Positions 21,428 to 31,789 of a DNA stretch of 46,905 bases are shown here, piece by piece. Where the stretch lies: assembly GCA_015680685.1 (NCBI GenBank), contig MNCI01006163.1:339410-386314 (forward strand). The letters are read 5' to 3'. Positions within the stretch are counted from its first letter, which is position 1. Each line of letters begins with the position of its first letter. Below the pieces are notes generated by a model. The model searched no databases and was not told the origin of the DNA. It saw only the letters and a program-made list of their open reading frames with translations. A program made the translations under genes and the position numbers. The DNA comes from Gnetum montanum. Lineage: Eukaryota; Streptophyta; Gnetopsida; Gnetales; Gnetaceae.

Positions 21428-22354
21428 NNNNNNNNNNNNNNNNNNNNNNNNNNNNNNNNNNNNNNNNNNNNNNNNNNNNNNNNNNNNNNNNNNNNNNNNN
21501 NNNNNNNNNNNNNNNNNNNNNNNNNNNNNNNNNNNNNNNNNNNNNNNNNNNNNNNNNNNNNNNNNNNNNNNNNNNNNNNNNNNNNNNNNNNNNNNNNNNN
21601 NNNNNNNNNNNNNNNNNNNNNNNNNNNNNNNNNNNNNNNNNNNNNNNNNNNNNNNNNNNNNNNNNNNNNNNNNNNNNNNNNNNNNNNNNNNNNNNNNNNN
21701 NNNNNNNNNNNNNNNNNNNNNNNNNNNNNNNNNNNNNNNNNNNNNNNNNNNNNNNNNNNNNNNNNNNNNNNNNNNNNNNNNNNNNNNNNNNNNNNNNNNN
21801 NNNNNNNNNNNNNNNNNNNNNNNNNNNNNNNNNNNNNNNNNNNNNNNNNNNNNNNNNNNNNNNNNNNNNNNNNNNNNNNNNNNNNNNNNNNNNNNNNNNN
21901 NNNNNNNNNNNNNNNNNNNNNNNNNNNNNNNNNNNNNNNNNNNNNNNNNNNNNNNNNNNNNNNNNNNNNNNNNNNNNNNNNNNNNNNNNNNNNNNNNNNN
22001 NNNNNNNNNNNNNNNNNNNNNNNNNNNNNNNNNNNNNNNNNNNNNNNNNNNNNNNNNNNNNNNNNNNNNNNNNNNNNNNNNNNNNNNNNNNNNNNNNNNN
22101 NNNNNNNNNNNNNNNNNNNNNNNNNNNNNNNNNNNNNNNNNNNNNNNNNNNNNNNNNNNNNNNNNNNNNNNNNNNNNNNNNNNNNNNNNNNNNNNNNNNN
22201 NNNNNNNNNNNNNNNNNNNNNNNNNNNNNNNNNNNNNNNNNNNNNNNNNNNNNNNNNNNNNNNNNNNNNNNNNNNNNNNNNNNNNNNNNNNNNNNNNNNN
22301 NNNNNNNNNNNNNNNNNNNNNNNNNNNNNNNNNNNNNNNNNNNNNNNNNNNNNN
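21428..22354. other. Assembly gap (927 Ns) inside E2
   Basis: Unsequenced. The related element E4 has about 1.1 kb of AT-rich, non-coding DNA (roughly 45,500-46,640, minus strand) between the same flanking sequences, so the gap most likely holds that and not pol. Reading frames running through the Ns are meaningless. Confidence 0.95.
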
Positions 22355-22476
22355 AAAACCATCTAATTACCTGAGAACCCCTTCATAATAGCCCAATGTC
22401 CTAAGTTACACTGTTGATTTCAAGAAGATCTTCAAAAATTTAGTATTTTATTATGGTGCCCAATGTCACTAGGGTT

Positions 22477-22546
22477 GTGATATCGTGTATGCGATATCAT
22501 GCCCGACGTGATATCTCATACGCGATGTATTGTACTCGATATCACG
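22477..22546 (+). promoter_or_regulatory. Internal array of GATATC-centred palindromes in E2
   Basis: GTGATATCGT, GCGATATCAT, GTGATATCTC, a decayed unit and CGATATCACG follow each other with 4-9 bp spacers. The same type of array occurs in the LTRs just upstream of their TATA boxes. Here it is followed at 22,558-22,568 by CTCTAAATAGG. E4 lacks the array, but at the equivalent place has TATATATA (about 45,337-45,345). Confidence 0.6.
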
Positions 22547-23008
22547 TTTCTCAAAACCTCTAAATAGGTGACCCCCCACACTTAGCTTCATTTTGCACAC
22601 ATCACGCAGGGGAGTTTTTCAAATTTTTCTCTACGACTTGCGAGTATGACACCTTTGCTTTTCAACCTCTATCTCGCTCGCTAGTACTCCAATTTTAATT
22701 CCGTTCGAACCTACTTGAACCCAGAGTGTTTAGCTTAGTCTTGGGGGAGGGACACCTGCCAAATAGTGCCTAATTTTTTTTGGAATTTATCATCTCCGAA
22801 AGGAAATTATTAAGGGTAATTAGTTATAAATTAAGAATAAAATGTGCCAAAAAAATCATTTAATCCTTTAGGTACACCAGGAAATAAAAATTGGAAACCA
22901 CCTAAGTAAAATGGACTCATTATTATAATCTTTCGGGAAATATCACATAGAGATAAAAAAATTAGTTAATTAAGGAAAGCAGTAAGGTATAACTTAACTT
23001 CAAAAACA

Positions 23009-23041
23009 ACCTTACTAATGCTTGGCCCCATGTGATTGCAG
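23009..23041 (+). promoter_or_regulatory. Splice acceptor immediately before ORF2
   Basis: CTTACTAAT (branch-point-like) lies about 30 nt before GTGATTGCAG, and the AG is followed directly by the ATG of ORF2. The env-like ORF of Athila elements is thought to be expressed from spliced RNA. In E4 the matching site reads GATTGCAA, so the AG is lost. Confidence 0.6.
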
Positions 23042-25827
23042 ATGGCCTTGAAACGTGGACAAAAGGAAGGTCCTGCTCAAGGTGGAAGCAAATGACCTAG
23101 GAGAGGTGGAAGATAAGATCTTGCTGGACAACATGCAGAACAGGAAGAAAAATCATTTAGCATTCATCAAGAGGATCCTCCTACCGTACAGTCTAGGGAG
23201 GCAGAAGGAGGAGCTGCTGTAGTGCCTAAACATGGACAACATCTCACGTTGCGCTAAGATTGTGTTTAGGCCATCCACGAAAATTCCACATTCGCTGCTG
23301 TGATTGTGGAATTAAACTTTGAATATTTTGTAGAATTTGCTCTTGAGGCTGTTAGGGATCACCTGAAAGGATCTCCCTTATGGCCTACCCTCTATGAAAG
23401 TGGTGCCTGGTACCTAGGGGAGACGTACCAATTCTGGCACAATAGGGAACAAGGCACCACCATCAACATTTGTGGTGTGACAGTTGATTTCTCTGCGTAG
23501 GCTATTTCAGAAGTATTAAACCTTCTAAATACAAGGCCCAAAGTTACTTAGTTATCCACCCATTCTGACCCTGATGTGCGACGGGATTGGTTGGAAATGA
23601 CATATGGCAGAGATAAGAAATTTGGTGAGTTGATAACGAAAGAGAGGATCTATTTAAAAATTGGAACTTATCACCTCTTCCCCACGAAGGGCTTAAAAAT
23701 AATTTCAATGTATATGGCAAGAGGATGTGTAGTGCTGATGGAAAAGGTTAACGCTAACCTGCCCCATCTATATTTAATGGAGATCCTAAGGCGGTTTGAG
23801 GAACGGAAGACAAGGGAGATTGCCTTGCCTTTCCCTTTTCTTATCAGAAAGCTGTGCCAATGTGATGGTATCAGAGGATACACTAATGATGTCCTTTGAA
23901 AAGCCTAAACTACTTCATATGCTAAATTTTTAAAGTCTCCAGCTCCAAGGAAAATCACTAGAGAGATGCTGGGACCAGAAGAATAAGAAGAACAAATGGC
24001 TGGACCAACTACAACTCAACTTGCAGGACCTAGCCAACTTCCAAGTACAGGACCCAACCAACAATAGGAAGTAGGCCTAGCACAGACCAAGATCAACCAT
24101 TGCTACAAGGCTATAGACCATTGATGAGCCATCTCAGGGCCATCACTAAGATGGTCAGTTGGGGAAGTCATGATGACACAAATCTATTCTACGTCATTGA
24201 TGATGCCATTCAACCCATGGTTTCTTTGGATCGCACAAGGGGTGAAGTGTCTATCCATACAAGAGGAAGGAAAAGTAGTTGGTCACAATAGATATTAGGA
24301 AACACGACATATTTCTAGGTGCAATTAGAAATTGGTGAAGGGGCCACTGTGGTGGTCATGTAACACCAGGATGCTGTAGGAGTTGCAGACGTGGTTGTAG
24401 ACCACATCAAAGAATTATTCAATGTACTTGTTGTGCCACTGGCAGATCTCATAGGAGCATGGGATACTCAAACTTTGGCCTGAACCTCAATGACTCCTGC
24501 GGAACATGAGGATGGGTTTGATCGATTGCTACAAATAGGAAAAGTAATGACGTCCCTGTTTGACATCCCTTAGGATGTTACGGCAATTTATTCAGACCTC
24601 ATTTCCACAAAGGGAAATCTATTCCTAATAGAAGTGAGGGCCGAGCATGCTGAAGCAGAAGTGAAAAAATTACAAGAGCAGCTCATAGCCCTACAAGTAG
24701 CACAGTGGGACCCTTTGTAATTTATTCCCGTAGACTAGCTAGATAATTTTAGAATTGAGCAACTAACCAAGCTGTTAATGGAGAATAAAAAGGTGGCTGA
24801 AGAAAAAGAGAAGGTTGTTTGGGATGCCTCTACAGCACAGGCACAAACTCATGCACATCTCAAAGCACTCAACGCCTTATAGGAGGAAAATAAATAGCTT
24901 ATTATCAATAACCTTTGGTTGACCTCCATAGAAAAGCAAAAGAACTTTCTTGAAGAATATTTCCATGAGTTGCGAGAACAATTCATTTAGGTCAACCAAG
25001 ACATAAGTTGTTTAGTTAGGGAGAATCGAACCCTCTCAATGGAGGAGGTACATGCAATTCGCCAAAAGATAACTATTGAAATAAGCGTGTGGAAAAATGA
25101 GGCTAAATGACATAAAAAGATGAAGGAGAAATTTTGAGACTAGGTGGGAATGTACAAACAAATCCTTGAGAAGGAGATCCATATGGCCGAGGCCCACATC
25201 AACGCTATCAGTGCTCAACACACTGACTGGTAGGCCATATTGGACACATATGCTTTTGCCCACCAAGCGGAAGTTAAGAACTGGGACCTGCAGATTTAGG
25301 ATTTGAAAAAATATATGGAGTTGGCAAACTTGTGGTATGCCAACCTTGCCATGTTACCAACAAGGCACCCAAGGATAGAGCTCAAGTAGTAGGTAGCAAC
25401 CACCTATGTTAAATATGAAGCAGAATTTGCAGAATGCAAGAAGTTATTGGAAAAATTGGAGATTGCAAATTCTAAACTTGAGGTGGTGAAAGCAAGTTAC
25501 CAAGGCCAAAAAGGTGTTGTAGCAGATTTGGCTCAACAGCTAGTGGATTTCCAAGAATACAAAGATAAAGCCAGAGCCTACGAAGAGGAATGACAAGTAT
25601 TTGCGGCTTGGTATGTCAAGGCCAATCAAATGTTTCCACAGCTACCTTGTCCGTGGAAGGTGCCAACTCCATCAAACATCGAAACATTAGCATGGATGGC
25701 ACAAGATCCCCAGACTGAAGAGGAGAAGCTCTAGGCCATACTCCAACACGATCAAGTCTCAAAACTGAGAGCACAAGACAAAGGGAAAGCACCAATGGAG
25801 GAGCCATCGCCACCTGGAACTACATGA
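23042..25827 (+). pseudogene. E2 ORF2: plant-transposon-protein domain plus long coiled coil, broken
   Basis: It is about 930 codons from ATG 23,042 to TGA 25,825-25,827, in one frame to about 24,090 and, after a single frameshift, in one frame to the end. The first part resembles the domain usually listed as 'putative plant transposon protein': FVEFALEAVRDH, GAWYLGETYQF, VNICGV.VDFS-like NICGVTVDFS, DWLEMTYGRD, KERIYLKIGTYHLFPT and ALPFPFLIRKLC (23,300-23,870). A Gln/Pro-rich stretch follows, then a long Glu/Lys-rich heptad region (about 24,640-25,600; MENKKVAEEKEKVV, ECKKLLEKLEIANSKLEVV). It ends KAPMEEPSPPGTT. I count about 29 internal stops, about 17 of them TAG. Its function is unknown; the location matches the Athila env-like slot. 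No signal peptide was recognised. Confidence 0.75.
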
Positions 25828-25983
25828 GTTCCAAAAATTTTGTAGTTGTAGCACATTCTTTGTGTTGTATCTTTGTTTTGTTTTCATTCCACACTATGGC
25901 ATAATCCCATTTTCACCATCTAATAATCCCATACCTATACACTATGTAATCACTATAACTCAAGGATGAGTTTTCATTCAGTC

Positions 25984-25992
25984 GTGGGGGTA
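25984..25992 (+). promoter_or_regulatory. Purine tract before the E2 3' LTR
   Basis: GTGGGGGTA directly precedes TGATGAG. The E3 and middle LTRs have the same CATGGGGGTA / TATGGGGGTA tract on the minus strand. Confidence 0.65.
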
Positions 25993-26832
25993 TGATGAGT
26001 TGCATTTTGGGCGACCGCGATATCGCATCCGCGATATTGCAGCCCAACCGTGATATCACATACATGATATCACAACTTGTCTCCTCATCTATAAATAAGA
26101 GGTAGATAGATCAGTTATGATCATTAGGAAATTAGCAAGTTAGTCTTTTCATTCTTATTTTAAGTGTTTCATTTCTTTCTCTCAACCCTTTTCCTCCCAG
26201 TGTATGCCCGCAGTGTGGTGAATGTAATTGTACGACATCCTTTATTCGAGTGTGATGTACTTGGACATGTACATGACCGAAAATAAAGATTGAGATTACT
26301 TCATCATTGCAGCATTCACTTAGATTAATCATTTAATTAATTGTTATTTACTACTTTCCTAGTTAATCTCTCTCTCACCCTTAAACTCATGTTAAACATG
26401 GAATGAATACGACTTGATTATGAGCATTTACGTGTGACTACTTGGTAACAAAGTAGCATATCTAGGATCTGTGCTTGGTAATCCTAGTGGTAGTCATGCA
26501 TGAAGTCCAAGATGTGTATGGATGATCAAGGAACGGATGCTCATCGCACTTAGGCTAGTTTAGATTCTCTTACCCTCTCTCTCCTAGATTAATGAATCTT
26601 GATTTCCATTGCCTTTAGGAGTAGTGTTAATTAAACATCACATCATACACCTCACTTTGGACTAAACCATACATGACAAAGATAATACTAGTCCAGGTGG
26701 GAAGATAGCGAACTACGACCTAAGGCTAACTATCTAGATGCCACAACTAGTCCATCTGTGGAGTTCGATCGGATTGTGTGTGTAACGCTCGTATTCATAT
26801 GGTTGAGTGTAGGGGTATGTCGCAACTCATCA
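25993..26832 (+). repeat. E2 3' LTR
   Basis: 840 bp, TGATGAG...CTCATCA. It carries the palindrome array GCGATATCGC, GCGATATTGC, GTGATATCAC and TGATATCAC (26,017-26,073), and TATAAATA at 26,090-26,097. Apart from the array deletion it aligns base for base with the 5' LTR, with scattered substitutions. Confidence 0.9.
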
Positions 26833-26837
26833 CTAAA
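26833..26837 (+). repeat. Target site duplication of E2, right
   Basis: CTAAA, identical to 18,343-18,347. Confidence 0.9.
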
Positions 26838-27190
26838 GAATCATATATTTTGGCTTACTTTTAACAAGTTCTAGGGGATTTTGGAGTTGTCAGAGGCTTC
26901 GGCTAAGGTTTGGGGCTTGGTGTGGTTATTTTGGAGTCAAGTGGAAGCTTGGTTAGTGTTGCGAATTTCCATCCCTCATGAAACTATGTTGGCCAACATA
27001 GTTTTTCTTTTGGCCAACGTAGTTGCTCAAGAATGATTGGTTTTGACTATGTGTTGGCCATTTTTGGTGTTTAGTACTTTTTGATTGTCATAGTTGGATG
27101 TTGCCTAATGGGGCCCAACCAACTTTAAATTGTAATTTGGTTAAAAATTTCCCACAAACCTAGCATAGTTTGGACTTTCCTTTTGTGAAC
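26838..27190. repeat. Tandem array of about 190 bp units, right part
   Basis: It continues the array interrupted by E2: GAAACTATGTTGGCCAACAT near 26,980 with GGCCAACGTAGTT after it, and CCTAGCATAGTTTGG near 27,160. With E2 removed, the unit at 26,980 falls about 200 bp after the one at 18,297, in register with the array. Confidence 0.7.
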
Positions 27191-27804
27191 ATGGAGTTCA
27201 CTATGAGTTTTGTGGGTGTTTTAGGCATGGGGCCTTGATTATCAATTCATAAGTGTGGGAAAACTTTTGACATTGCAATTTTACCAAAATCTATTCTCTT
27301 AGCTCATATTCCATAGGAAACACTTGAAATCAAGGCTTTCCCATTAATTTTGGCTCTAATCTCATTCATCTTCAACATAGTTTTTCCATTCTTCATGAAG
27401 GAGTAGTGCGTTGCAAGGAAGGTGTAGGAGATTTGGAGATTTTTGCATTTGCTACCCTTAGATGTCAAAGAGAAGAGCATCAACAAGAAATAAACCCAGT
27501 CCTAGCAGAGGCATATGCTGCTACCAAAGGAATCTCCAATTTGCCATGGCCTCTACTTGGATAGGTTTGTCAACTATGTTTGCCAAGTATCCTTTTGTAG
27601 CCATTTTTCATTGATTTTCAGCCTAGAACCTAGGCACGTTGCATCATTTAGGCTTATTGGTGGATCAAAATTTGGTTATGTGTCATTTAAATACTATGTT
27701 TAGTTTTTAGCTATGCGTTTATGGTGTTGTTTCAGTCTTAGAGCCTACCCATGTCAAGTTTTAAATTTTTATTCTATGCTATTCTATGCATTTTTGCTAG
27801 TTTC

Positions 27805-28160
27805 CTATAAAAAAGGCGATCAACGTTTACAAATTTTTCATAAGAATTTAGTAGAAAAATTTTGGTTTTTTGAGGTCATAAGGTTATTATAGACATAGTC
27901 TAACAAAATTTGAATCATTGATTTTTGAGCTACGGTTAATTTTTTATGATTTTTTTCATGGCAATTTTTCAATTTTCACTATCTTTCACTAAAAGGCAAT
28001 GCCAATTTTAAATTTCTTTATAAGAAAATGTTATGGAATTTTTGGTTTCCAAGGCCATGGGTTTGTTATATGTTGTTTAATACTTGAATTGGTGGTTGAA
28101 TCATTGATTATTGAGCTACGGTGAATTTTTTACAAATTTTTCTATAGACTAGTGCATAGT
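27805..28160. repeat. Two-copy repeat of about 186 bp
   Basis: GAATCATTGAT(T)TTTGAGCTACGG at 27,912 recurs at 28,098, with similar flanks (TTTATAAGAA...TTTTGG). The period is close to that of the array at 17.2-18.3 kb, but the sequence differs. Confidence 0.65.
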
Positions 28161-28237
28161 GATTTTTAAAAATTTAAAAATTATTTTTTACTCCTTTGCA
28201 GTTCACAACATTGACACTTGAAATAATTTTTTCTATC

Positions 28238-28425
28238 AACGTCCTAGCCTTCTGGGAATACTTAGGGCTATGTGGAAGGGTTTGGCATTAGTTTTGAAAT
28301 TTTTTCATATTTTTCCTACTAGGGCTTTTAACGTCCTAGCCTTCTGGGAATACTTAGGGCTATGTGGAAGGGTTTGGCATTAGTTTTGAATTTTTTTCAT
28401 ATTTTTCCTACTAGGGCTTTTAATG
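28238..28425. repeat. 92 bp tandem duplication, nearly identical copies
   Basis: AACGTCCTAGCCTTCTGGGA...CCTACTAGGGCTTTTAA occurs twice with a 92 bp period. The copies differ by about one base plus the edges, so this duplication is much younger than the surrounding decayed sequence. Confidence 0.9.
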
Positions 28426-29992
28426 TAGCCATTTTCCTACAAACTGGGTTTGTTGTAAAATGTCAAAGTGGTCCTAGGTTGTCATATAAATTTCTAAGCA
28501 TACAATTGCAATGATGATGCTGAATCTCTATTAAATTTTTTATTTTCGCAATTTCTAGACTTTCAAAAATTTTTTTGGTAAAAGCTTGTTATTTTTTGTT
28601 ATTGTGAACTGCCTTGTACAATTATAGTTTTAGCTATTCAAACTGCAAATCTCCTAGGTTGTACATGTAGCTTTAGCTTATTTTTGGCATTTCTATGATA
28701 ATGTTAAAAGTTCCTAAAGGTCATTTATATGTTGTATTTTGGTTTCCAACAGCTATTAGAATTTTTTTAAAAAATTTTAACTAGCCTTCATTGAGTTTTC
28801 ACTACAACTAATTTCATTGTAAACTAGGATTTCTAGTCGAAATTTTGTTAATCTTAGTTGAAATTTTCATAGCTATCTTATGTGTTATTGGTTGTTGGCT
28901 AGATATGTTACAGGCTTGTTCACACAGTTTCCATGCTAAATACAAATTTTTACAATTTTTCATGCATAATTTGGCTATGTGATTGCCATTATTGTTAATA
29001 GGCTATTTGGTTTTGCTTAAATTTAATGTGCAAAGTGTCCATAGTTTGGATTTTGATTTTCATTATTTTATCTTGGTATTTGGTTGTCCTAGTTTAGTAT
29101 GATAATGTTGACATTATATTTGTTGTTTTCTTGTTAAGGGTTGTTAAATTTGGCTTATCGCTTTGTAAAGTTATAATGGTCATCATTTGCTTATGCAGGG
29201 TCTTTTTAAAGCCCATCTTGGTGGTGGTTGAGTTGGTTGGCCTGTTGTGTTGCATACATGCACCAAGACCTAACACTTCACCTCTTGACATGATCTTGGA
29301 TCACGGTTCTCTTTGGTTTAGGCCAAGGGCCAAGGAGTTCTTAGCCTTCTTGCTTTAAAATTTTAGCATGATTTTATGGTCACGCTTGGCGTCAGACACC
29401 GTAGTTGTCATTGTGGAGACCTTGGTACCCCATTGTGCTAGCCTCATTGTTAGGTTCATGGTTGATGACCTTGACAGTCATGTGGAGGATGACCATCATG
29501 ACGACATGTACACTCTAGACACATGTAAGTTATTCGAAATTTGGGATATGCTTGAGTTCATTTAGTACAATGCTAATAACATGTTGATAATCAGTCGTCG
29601 TGTCCACACCTTGTTCTAAAATCTCCCTAGCACTTTCTACTTTTTGGAAGGGTAGGTGTAATTCCAAGTTTTTGGGTTTATTATCATTAGGTAGCTTGGG
29701 TTTAATAATTTTTATTTGGTTTTACATGCTGCAAGTATAGGGTAGATGACCAAGGGTTGATTAAGAGTGACCAAGTCTTACCCTTGGCCCACACTGCACT
29801 TGAAGTTACTGTGAAAAGCCAAGTAGTGAGGCTCATTGTGTTGGAACAGCTAAAGGACAAGTTTAGTAGGTATACTTTATACTACTCTTAGACCTATTGC
29901 AAGTGCTTGGCTAATAGGATGGCTCATAGGTGGTGGGATGTCCTTGGTTTGGGCACACATGCACATATACCCCTCAAGATTCCCATGTTTTC

Positions 29993-30013
29993 TATATATA
30001 TATATATATATAT
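29993..30013. repeat. (TA)n microsatellite
   Basis: About ten TA units follow CCCATGTTTTC, in the presumed non-coding part of the antisense region. Confidence 0.9.
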
Positions 30014-31789
30014 AATTTTTATTTAAATGTCAACATTTTCTATTTATGTAGTTGTTCAGTTATCTAGGCTCTACTTTTTTTAGTGGTTTTACTAATGTGG
30101 CTACAAGTTTTTTTTAATTTGTTATGTTTATTATTCCTTGGTTTTATATGATGTGCCTATGCCAAAGCTGATGGGCTGCTTTCATTGTGATGTAAGTACT
30201 ATGCCAACATCCATTATTGCTATGATCACTGCAGGATGTGCCAAGAAGACACTTATCCTCAAGTTTGGTGAGGTGGATTTAGCATAGCATTGGTTGGCTA
30301 GCCAAGAACCTAGAGACATCAATGCAAGAATTGCCAATGTAGGTTTGCTTGATTTATTTATGGCTCCTAGCCCAACCATACCTATCCCAGAGATGGTGAA
30401 TGTCATTGACTCCTTTAATAAAGGAGTCAAGAAATTCATCACCCATGTTCATGATGTCCTTGTTGTTGTAGCCATTAATGAATCTACCTTTAGTGACCTC
30501 TTTGGCATCCCTTGGGAGGGAATGAAGGTTGTCAACAAAATAGGGAAAGAGGTGGACCATAGGAAGGAGGTAGAAGAATGGCTAAATACTCGTTGTGGTC
30601 ATGTTGGATTACCTCTAGACTAGTGCCAGGTCATAGAGGCCAATAAGATATATCCATTATTATGGTCTTGGGCATTTTCTACATTATTGTCATAGAAGAA
30701 TATCTTGGGCATTTGTTATTTTGTTATTGACTTTTTTTCTTAATATTTTATTATACTATTTACAGTGTCCAAGGTTGGATGGGATTCCAACTATGCCATC
30801 AAAATTGATGAACCACCCAACCTGGAATTCAAAGTGGAAAATGTTCTATGAAAGTTATATGAGAGCACCACTGAATGTGCACTCTTATGTGCTAGAACTT
30901 CATGGGAATTTTAATGCTCCAATGAGTTCCTATGGGAGCGAGTTGTAACATTGGAAAAGAAAAATAAAAAGTAGGATGAGGAGATTAAAGACATTAGAGA
31001 TTGCAAGGAGTTTGTGGAAGCCCAAGTGGCTAATAGAGACTCATTGCAAACTAAGGAGATAGAATGATCACGGTATTAGAATGACATGCATAGCAAGGTT
31101 GCTCTTGCTAGAAGCCTTGCAAAGTAGAAGTTACAAATGGAACTATTGGCATGCAAAGCCAGGGAGTGGAGGGACTATTGTGCTTGGGTCCTTGAGTGGG
31201 GCAAGGCACAAAAGGACCATAAAAAGAAATACAATGTTGAATAGGATAGTTGCTTAAACTGGCTATAGGAGGAGCCCATAGAAAGGTGCAAGTTAGAGAT
31301 GTTCGTGAAGGGAATCAATGTAGGGAACACCTTTAAGCTATTTGAAGGCTCTTTGGTGATAGTTGATTTCCCCATCCCTTAGGTCACTACCACTTTTGAG
31401 GAGGTGATCAACTGCTACCTCTTCTTGTGGGCTACCCACATGGACTAACATTAAGGAGAGGAGCATCTTGATAGGTGTTAATCTTGGGGAAGTGGATTGG
31501 GTGAATAGGACAAAAGACTAGATCCTCCAACATCTAGAGACTAGTCTTCGGAACTTTCCTTTGGAAGATGTTGCACTAGAAATTTCCCAATTACATTTAT
31601 TTGAATTTTTATTTTAATATATTTTAGTTTAGTTTCATTTTTTTTTCATTTTTTTGTTATGCTTTTGGCTACATAGGCTACTAATGTTTTTTATGTTTTA
31701 TTTTGTTATTGTAGGGTACAAGTGATGGTAGTGGCTCTAGTGGCCAAGATGTTAGTAATGGTCCTCCTCCTCTAGTTGTGATTTAGGCC

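Larger units (their letters stand above)
18348..26832 (+). mobile_element. 'E2': Athila-like LTR retrotransposon with gag and ORF2 but no pol
   Basis: It is complete from LTR to LTR with a 5 bp target duplication. Order: 5' LTR, tRNA-Asp-type primer site, gag, non-coding DNA with an assembly gap, a palindrome array and TATA-like site, a splice acceptor, a large ORF2, a G-rich purine tract and the 3' LTR. The primer site, gag sequence and position of ORF2 before the 3' LTR point to the Athila lineage of Ty3/gypsy, in which an extra 'env-like' ORF sits there. No protease, RT, RNase H or integrase motif is visible, and the gap (927 Ns) is too short for a full pol. Confidence 0.9.
27462..31786 (+). 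pseudogene. Antisense, apparently spliced coding region inside E1
   Basis: Protein-like stretches all lie on the plus strand, opposite to E1. They are MSKRRASTRNKPSPSRG at ATG 27,462; a segment at about 29,199-29,570 with DDLDSHVEDDHHDDMYTLDT; an open 109-codon stretch at 30,294-30,623 with INESTFSDLFGIPWEGMKVV; a Lys/Glu-rich stretch at 30,940-31,060; and a Gly/Ser-rich end (GTSDGSGSSGQDVSNGPPP) closing with TAG at 31,784-31,786. Splice-like sites flank several: acceptors at 29,198, 30,234, 30,765 and 31,714, and GTAAGT at 29,525 and 30,192. I do not recognise the protein; the 'LFGIP.EG' phrase loosely recalls plant transposon proteins. Antisense ORFs are known in Tat-lineage elements. Exon limits are uncertain and some stops are present. 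Confidence 0.5.

Noticed and set aside
21418-22388. Three long ORFs of about 314-322 codons
   Set aside because: They consist of unknown bases in the assembly gap.
30192-30234. Intron between GTAAGT at 30,192 and the AG at 30,234
   Set aside because: A 43-nt intron is shorter than plant introns normally are. At least one of the two sites is not used with the other.
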